This document shows positions 59,046-64,000 of a DNA stretch of 64,000 nucleotides, one piece after another (the first letter of the stretch is position 1; every line of letters starts with the position of its first letter). A program made the position numbers and the translations under genes. Source of the stretch: Amycolatopsis cihanbeyliensis. Lineage in GTDB: Bacteria > Actinomycetota > Actinomycetes > Mycobacteriales > Pseudonocardiaceae. The notes beneath the pieces were generated by a model that did no database searches, had not been told where the DNA came from, and saw nothing but the letters and a program-made list of their open reading frames with translations. Location: contig NZ_VFML01000002.1 of assembly GCF_006715045.1 (NCBI RefSeq), positions 1,054,001-1,118,000 on the forward strand, read 5' to 3'.

Positions 59046-59180
59046 TCACCGAATCAGGGCATACGCCGTGGTCCTACCGATCCCCAACGCCCGCGCCGCC
59101 GTCATCACGTCCACCACCGCCGGCAAAGCCGACACCTCCGCCAACGACAACGTGCCCGGCAACCACCCGCCGCCGCTCAC
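59046..59180 (-). CDS. Truncated excisionase-like helix-turn-helix ORF, 44 aa
   Basis: GTG 59180 overlaps the methyltransferase stop (GTGA). The peptide has [20 protein letters not shown] followed by AYALIR, the MerR/Xis-type helix-turn-helix of element excisionases, but stops right after it. Related proteins normally continue for about 25 residues with a wing. It lies 90 bases before the integrase, the usual place for xis. It may be a broken gene. Confidence 0.6.
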   Translation of the reverse strand: MSGGGWLPGTLSLAEVSALPAVVDVMTAARALGIGRTTAYALIR

Positions 59181-60006
59181 CGCAGGACCCCCTCATCCAG
59201 ACCCAGCCGACGCCGCGCCAACTCATGGCACGCCGGGTCCAGATCGATCCCGACATAGCGGCGCCCTTGCTCCCGGGCCGCGACACCGGTGGTCCCGCTA
59301 CCCGAGAACGGATCGAGAACCGTCCCGCCAGGCCGGCATCCCCACCGCACACAGCGACGAGCGATCTCGAGCGTGCCCGCCGCCCGATGCCCACTCCCGC
59401 CCCGATCCGACGCGACACTCCACACACCCGGCACCGCACCGGCCGCGGGCACGGTCTCGCTGGTCTCGCCACCGTCCCAATCGGGCGGGACAGGACAAAG
59501 ATGGTCTCGTAACGCTGCGCGAACCGATCCCGCACACTCTCCGGACGCGCGTTCGGCTTGTGCCACACCACCGCACCACGCAACCGCCAACCCCGCTCCT
59601 GCACCGCATGCGCCACCCGCCACGGCACCCCCACCAGATCCTTCGCCCGATACGACGCCTGCGGCGGCCGATGCACCCCATAGGGCGTCCTCGACCGCGC
59701 CCCCGCCGTCCGCGCCGTGGAGCCAGGAGCAACATAGTGGCCCCACGAGCCGCCATAGCTGTCCCCCAGGTTCAGCCACACCGTGCCCGACGGCACCAGC
59801 ACCCGACGCAACTGGTCGAACAACCCCACCAGCCGACCGACGTAGAGCCCCACCGTCGCTTCCGTACCCCACTGACCAGCAACCCGGTAATCCCGTAAAC
59901 CCCAATACGGCGGGGATGTCACCACACAATCCACCGAACACCGCGGCAACCCAGCCACCACCTCCACCGCATCACCCGTCCACAACGCAACCCCACCAAT
60001 GGGCAT
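59177..60006 (-). pseudogene. Site-specific DNA methyltransferase, frameshifted
   Basis: ATG 60006 after AGGTGG. The first frame carries the catalytic motif [15 protein letters not shown] and continues to [10 protein letters not shown]; the second frame continues [12 protein letters not shown], then [12 protein letters not shown] and the SAM-binding motif [15 protein letters not shown] to LGLDEGVLR. The span is 3n+2 bases, so one base is missing in the G-run near 59483-59485. Restored, it would be a 276-residue N4-cytosine or N6-adenine methyltransferase (beta-like order: SPPY then FSGSG). A sequencing error is possible. Adjoining genes overlap by 1 and 4 bases. Confidence 0.82.
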
Positions 60007-60662
60007 CACGCCACCCACCTCGCCACCCCTGGCCCCAGGAACCGCCGCCCAAGACGCCCCGCCGCCAGCCCCGTCACCCACCCGCCACAGAACGGATCCA
60101 ACACCACACCACCAGGCCGACAACTCACCGCAATACACCGCTCAACCGCAGCGACAGGATCCAGCGCCCACACATCCCCCACGTTTCTCTCACCGACATC
60201 AAACTGATAGTGGGCCTGCCTGGCGAACAGAAAAGCGATCTCATAACCGGTACCCAGCCGATTGATCACCGCGTTCCGCAGAATCCACCCACCAGCCTGC
60301 ACACCGAACGCAACCCTCCACGGCATCCCACACAGATTCCCTTGAGCTGACACGGTGTCGCGCAACAACAACCAGATCGTCCCCTCCGGACGCACCACAC
60401 GACCCAACCTCTCAGCAACGCGCGCCAACCCAGGAACAGCATCAGCCTCCGGAGCACACCCGGCGAACGGCCGCCCCACCGCGCAATCCACCTCGCCGTC
60501 ACGACACACCGCGATACGCGTACACGCCTCATCGAGACACCCAACCGAATCACGATGGCAACACACCAGCAAAACGACCTCCCAAGTCCCGCACCCCAAC
60601 GAGACACGGAGATCGCAAACCGCCTTTGATACACCCACTACACCAACAACGAGACATCCCAT
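60006..60662 (-). CDS. Degenerate DNA-methyltransferase-like protein
   Basis: A 218-residue relative of the neighbouring methyltransferase. The C-terminal half aligns (DVWALDPVAAVERC, VVLDPFCGGWVTGLAAGRLG), but the catalytic SPPY box is replaced (DCAVGRPFAG versus [11 protein letters not shown]) and the FxGxG loop is altered. It is therefore unlikely to methylate DNA by itself. It ends in a TGATG overlap with the next gene, so the pair was probably translated together. The ATG at 60662 is the furthest upstream start; a shorter form is possible. Confidence 0.65.
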   Translation of the reverse strand: MGCLVVGVVGVSKAVCDLRVSLGCGTWEVVLLVCCHRDSVGCLDEACTRIAVCRDGEVDCAVGRPFAGCAPEADAVPGLARVAERLGRVVRPEGTIWLLLRDTVSAQGNLCGMPWRVAFGVQAGGWILRNAVINRLGTGYEIAFLFARQAHYQFDVGERNVGDVWALDPVAAVERCIAVSCRPGGVVLDPFCGGWVTGLAAGRLGRRFLGPGVARWVA

Positions 60663-60874
60663 GAATCTGGTCTCGACCTCACGAGACCAAACGAGACAAC
60701 ACCTGCCACACGTTCAACCGCATTCGCCAGCCGGTGCTGCTCGACACCAGCACCGGTTCGGCTCCCCGACCCGGCTCGTACAGCATCTACACGCAGCCAC
60801 ACCCGCAGTGAGCTGCACGTTTCCGCCACGGTCGAGGTAGAACGCCGCCGCCGTCGCCAGCCTGGCGGTGCTGG

Positions 60875-61678
60875 ATGACCGTCAACGAAACCGCGCCAGG
60901 CCCAACTGAACCCACCGCACTCACCCATTCGGGTGAAGAATCCAGGTTAAGCACTTCGGGCAGACTAAACCAAGATCGAACGCTCTGGATCCAGTGCGGA
61001 TGCACCGCCCTGGTCGCCATCGGCGCGGCTTACGTCTCGTACCGCCACGGGAGGGACTTCGCCCTCCGCTTCGGCGCCGACAACACCTCGGCATCGATCT
61101 GGCCACTGATCGTCGACGGCCTGCTCATCATGGCCACAGTCGAACTGTGGAAGACGACGGACGGCCAGCACCGGCGCGGCCGGTGGGCAGCCTGGCTGGC
61201 GTTCCTGTTCGGCATCGTGCTCTCGCTACACGCCAACATCGCCGCCGCACCCGAACTCAGCCTGCCGGCCATCATGGTCGCGGCTTGCCCACCCCTTGCT
61301 CTCCTGCTGGCCGTCGAACTACTCAACCGGGCACTGAAGCGCCACCAGGCCGACACGACCGGCGAGACCGACACCGAGCCCAGTGAGACACCCGAGATCA
61401 GCAAGGACGCGAACGAGCCACCACCCACCGTCGCGGGCCTGACCAGTTCGGCCGAACAGCCAACGTCCAAGGAGCAACAGATGTGGGCCTACTACCTCGC
61501 CGAACGAGCCAACGGTCGCACACCGACCGGCCGGGAACTCGACGAGACCTTCGAGACCAACAACTACGGCCGCAAGGTCCTACGACGGTGGCGAGAGCAA
61601 GGCCGCATCACGCCCACGCCGCACTATCCCGAGGTCAACGGACACCGCCCCACCGGAGAGCCGATCATGCCCGATTAA
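60875..61678 (+). CDS. DUF2637-containing membrane protein of integrative elements
   Basis: A 267-residue protein with four predicted spans (LWIQCGCTALVAIGAAYVSY; IWPLIVDGLLIMATVELW; AAWLAFLFGIVLSLHANIAA; AIMVAACPPLALLLAVELLN), the layout of DUF2637, often found in actinomycete integrative and conjugative elements and plasmids. The soluble C-terminal part has a helix-turn-helix-like segment (PTGRELDETFETNNYGRKVL) suggesting DNA contact. The 200 bases upstream (60663-60874) and the 237 bases downstream contain no gene I trust. Confidence 0.8.
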   Translation: MTVNETAPGPTEPTALTHSGEESRLSTSGRLNQDRTLWIQCGCTALVAIGAAYVSYRHGRDFALRFGADNTSASIWPLIVDGLLIMATVELWKTTDGQHRRGRWAAWLAFLFGIVLSLHANIAAAPELSLPAIMVAACPPLALLLAVELLNRALKRHQADTTGETDTEPSETPEISKDANEPPPTVAGLTSSAEQPTSKEQQMWAYYLAERANGRTPTGRELDETFETNNYGRKVLRRWREQGRITPTPHYPEVNGHRPTGEPIMPD

Positions 61679-61915
61679 CAATAGCCAACGGCCACATCCA
61701 CCTACTTGCCATCTAGACCCTTACTCTGGAGCAGGCCGTGCACCTAGTGTTCCAGGACGGCCGAGGCAGGCGTTTGCTGCAGTTCGGAAACCGGCGAGTT
61801 GGCTGGTGTGCTGCGCTGCCCGCCGTGAACCACTACAACGGTCGGCCTGAACAGGCGCGGATGAGATTCCAGCAGTTTCTGCAGCAGGTCGACCGCGAGG
61901 TGGCAACGCCCGGTG

Positions 61916-64000
61916 TCATTCCAGCGAAGCAGGTAGGCCGGGTTGCGGGTTCAGGTATTCGTCGACGAGTTTCGCCAAGTGCATCGGCAGCGGCTGGGCC
62001 AGCGGGACGTAGTCGTCGTGGAACCTCAACTGGTGGCTCACCGCCGCCCACGCCACCGGGTCGTCTGCCGCATGACAGCCCAGCACCGTAAGTTCCAGGT
62101 ACTGAGGGTTCCAGGCAGTCACCGTGGGCGCAGATGTCGCTCCCGGCTCGCGACCGAGCTTGCGAAGCCCTCGAGGGATCTTGGGGAAGTTCCTGGGCAC
62201 GTCGGCCGTGCTGACGAAAACCCGGTTGTCTGGTGGCGCGTCCCGGGACGCCCACAGGCCAACGCCGAAACCCGGCGTGTCGTTATCTCGGCCCGGGGCG
62301 TACCACTGCGGCACCTCCTCCCGGCTGTTGCGGTCGCGGAGGAGCACGGCCCGAAGATGCTCACCGAAGGCACCAAGCCGCTGGTCAGGTTCGCCGCTGA
62401 AGCCCAGCGTATCCTTCACCAAGGTGCGGTTTCCCAACCAGCGCCATGAGTCCCGCATGTTGCCCGCATTCACGAGCAGTAGCGTCGGCCGGTCCCGAAC
62501 CTGGAAGAGAATGGCGCGGACGCGACGCTCGACATCGGCTCGCTCATCGTCGACCGTCGGATACGTGCGTCGGACGCCGCTCACTGGCCCGTCCGCTTCC
62601 AGTTCGCTGTACGACGCGAGAGAGACGAGCAAGTCGCAGTAGGGGATCCAATCCTGCGTGCGTTCATCCCAGCCTTCGACGGGGTGTTCCGAAGCGGACG
62701 GCCGGATCCGCACCGCCACAAGGTGTCGGCTGGCGCGTCTCGTCATCGCGGTGGCCTGTTTACGAACCACCCACAGGGCCACGTATTGGAGATCCGGCGG
62801 GATGCCGGTGCCCGCTCGGTGCGCAGGCGCCGAGGACGCCCCGAGCTGCCGAAACCCGTCTCGGCAGGCGGCCTCGGCGCGTGTTGCCGGATCGGCGGTG
62901 CGGTCGTCGGCGACCTGAATAAACTGCGAGAGTCGCCCAGTGTCGGCGAACCCGAGGCGCAGCGCGAACTTGGGATCTGAGCCGGGCACGGTGAACCGAT
63001 CTGCACCGGGAATCTCGACCAGAGCCAGTCCCGGCCGTCCGGTCCGGCGGGGGAACTGCGCGGCGACAGCTGCTCGGCGAGCGCGCAATGCTTCGGCGGC
63101 CCGTGCGTCCGTGCTCTCCGTTTCCCGCGGAGCAGTCAGTCCGTTGCCGAGTGATCCGGCGTCAGACAACGTAATCTCGATCTCGAGGCCGTCCACCGAC
63201 CAGCGTCGCACGCACCCGTCACCGAAACCGGCCATATCGACCCCAAGCAGCAGAGCCAGCTGACGCACCAGGTGCTTCTGCGTCTCTGGGTAGATGGTGA
63301 CAATGTCGATGCGTAGCGGCTCTCCGGCCAGGGCGGCTCGCAGCGCCGCCCGTCGGGCGGTCACCGCTCGCAGCTCGACCGCAGCCCGGCGCACCGGGTC
63401 CGTCCTGGGCACCTTGGGGAGTAGAACCGGCTTGGTGACTCGAAACGCGCGGCTCAGCGACGACACCCGGCGGAACCAGGGCCGAAGCCCGTCCGCAACC
63501 CAGTCGTCGAGCTGCGCTCGTTCTCCGGGCATCAGACCTGTACCGATCTTGTGCTGGCCCATCGCGGTGCTGTGCACAACCGCCGCAGCCACATCGCCTT
63601 GACCGACCATCCACTCCTGCGGGGCGGCAATAAGATCATCGGGCTTTGGATAGCGCCGGACGATGTCGAGGTTGTCCAGGATCTCCACCGAACTGTGGCC
63701 CCGCCATGTGTATCGTCCCTCCTGCAGGGAAAATTTCATGACGTTGCCGACGAGGCGAAGCTGTCTCGCATGAGAGTCCTCTTGCCAGGGGAAGGGGAGG
63801 TCGAACAGCACAGTGGCACCGCGACCGCGCGGGACCCAGATTGGCGTCCGGGTTGACCAGCGTCGGATCCCCGACGACACGTGCACTCGGAACGACGGCG
63901 TGAAAGGGACATTGTGCACGGTGATTTGCAGCATGGCCGAGTAGTAATGGTCCAGTCCGTCCTTTCGGTACTTCTGCGGTGGCCAAGAGATCAGCTCGGC
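61916..64000 (-). CDS. pPIWI_RE-family (DUF3962/RNaseH-like) protein, N-terminus outside the window
   Basis: At least 694 residues; the frame is open through the right edge, and the edge residues (ELISWPPQKYRKDGLDHYYS) read straight into ITVHNVPFTPSFRVHVSSG, so ATG 63934 is not the true start. The N-terminal part resembles DUF3962. The C-terminal third resembles the RNaseH fold of the pPIWI_RE family: TLLLVNAGNMRDSWRWLGN, an Arg-rich block (LRAVLLRDRNSREEVPQWY), FVSTADVPRNFPK, and the family ending AAVSHQLRFHDDYVPLAQPL with PMHLAKLVDEYL. These proteins are prokaryotic Argonaute relatives predicted to act with a helicase and nuclease against RNA-DNA hybrids of invaders. Partner genes would lie outside the window. 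Confidence 0.75.
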   Translation of the reverse strand, partial: AELISWPPQKYRKDGLDHYYSAMLQITVHNVPFTPSFRVHVSSGIRRWSTRTPIWVPRGRGATVLFDLPFPWQEDSHARQLRLVGNVMKFSLQEGRYTWRGHSSVEILDNLDIVRRYPKPDDLIAAPQEWMVGQGDVAAAVVHSTAMGQHKIGTGLMPGERAQLDDWVADGLRPWFRRVSSLSRAFRVTKPVLLPKVPRTDPVRRAAVELRAVTARRAALRAALAGEPLRIDIVTIYPETQKHLVRQLALLLGVDMAGFGDGCVRRWSVDGLEIEITLSDAGSLGNGLTAPRETESTDARAAEALRARRAAVAAQFPRRTGRPGLALVEIPGADRFTVPGSDPKFALRLGFADTGRLSQFIQVADDRTADPATRAEAACRDGFRQLGASSAPAHRAGTGIPPDLQYVALWVVRKQATAMTRRASRHLVAVRIRPSASEHPVEGWDERTQDWIPYCDLLVSLASYSELEADGPVSGVRRTYPTVDDERADVERRVRAILFQVRDRPTLLLVNAGNMRDSWRWLGNRTLVKDTLGFSGEPDQRLGAFGEHLRAVLLRDRNSREEVPQWYAPGRDNDTPGFGVGLWASRDAPPDNRVFVSTADVPRNFPKIPRGLRKLGREPGATSAPTVTAWNPQYLELTVLGCHAADDPVAWAAVSHQLRFHDDYVPLAQPLPMHLAKLVDEYLNPQPGLPASLE

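Larger units (their letters stand above)
57322..64000. mobile_element. Integrative element at tRNA-Lys, right end outside the window
   Basis: Integrase next to a tRNA, an excisionase-like ORF, DNA methyltransferase genes, a DUF2637 protein and a pPIWI_RE-like protein form a continuous set with no housekeeping genes. Int-Xis-DUF2637 is usual in actinomycete integrative and conjugative elements. No replication gene, FtsK-like transfer protein or second att site is seen in this part. Confidence 0.7.

Noticed and set aside
61738..62091. Plus-strand ORF beginning MHLVFQDGRGRRLL.
   Set aside because: More than half overlaps the pPIWI_RE gene on the other strand, and its C-terminal part is a Pro/Ser/Gly-rich shadow. 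The short non-overlapping part lacks a ribosome site.
63934..64000. ATG 63934 as the start of the pPIWI_RE-like gene.
   Set aside because: The frame stays open to the window edge and the upstream residues (SWPPQKYRKDGLDHYYS) read as part of the same domain.

Overview
High-GC, densely packed DNA from an actinomycete. Gene content and style (gatCAB beside an ACT-domain gene, mnmA with a cysteine desulfurase, PIMT-like methyltransferases with XRE/TPR regulators, frequent GTG/TTG starts and 4-base GTGA/ATGA overlaps, YkuD lipoproteins, DUF3558) suggest the family Pseudonocardiaceae, for example an Amycolatopsis-like genus. This placement is inferred from gene style, not from a marker phylogeny.

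1-14.9 kb is a sugar region. A leftward CUT1 ABC operon (binding lipoprotein, two permeases, ATPase, DUF5107/TPR protein, DeoR regulator cut by the window edge) is followed by a small ABC ATPase/membrane pair, a Tat-exported GH109-type glycosidase, a second DeoR regulator, and a leftward operon of SIS isomerase/deaminase, ROK kinase, PfkB kinase and class II ketose-bisphosphate aldolase. Together these fit release, uptake and catabolism of N-acetylgalactosamine or a related amino sugar through tagatose phosphates. No deacetylase gene is present. TGCGCA-core sites recur at the promoters.

15.1-18.1 kb and 45.6-48.7 kb hold two related modules. Each has an XRE/TPR regulator and a tiny charged peptide gene that overlaps (GTGA) a PIMT-like methyltransferase gene. 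The layout resembles minimal aspartimide-forming (imiditide-type) RiPP loci. The first methyltransferase is broken by a one-base frameshift; the second is intact.

18.2-22.9 kb is a cobalamin block: B12 riboswitch, cbtB-cbtA cobalt uptake, cobD, and cobU-cobT-cobS. 23-30 kb holds a 2-hydroxyacid dehydrogenase, a beta-propeller lipoprotein, a membrane protein, gatBAC and an ACT protein.

30.4-35.2 kb is the most unusual part. A 52-codon peptide gene is followed by a perfect 38-bp palindrome, then two subtilisin-type proteases with the C-terminal region of cyanobactin PatA/PatG proteases, separated by an 82-residue PatB-like protein. The second protease has Glu in place of the catalytic Asp. No YcaO cyclase or lanthionine synthetase is nearby.

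35-57 kb is mostly housekeeping: DUF3558 lipoprotein, an S4-like membrane protein without a pore filter, ligA, a MetE-like protein, a PLP decarboxylase, nitrilase and metallo-hydrolase, acyl-CoA ligase, an L,D-transpeptidase/mnmA/cysteine desulfurase operon, a PDZ-less HtrA-type protease, orn, tRNA-His, and a second L,D-transpeptidase.

From 57.3 kb to the end is an integrated element entering at tRNA-Lys(CTT). A tyrosine integrase overlaps the tRNA; then come a truncated excisionase-like ORF, a frameshifted DNA methyltransferase, a degenerate methyltransferase paralogue, a DUF2637 protein, and a large pPIWI_RE-like protein that runs off the window. It looks like a partly decayed actinomycete integrative element carrying a possible defence gene.
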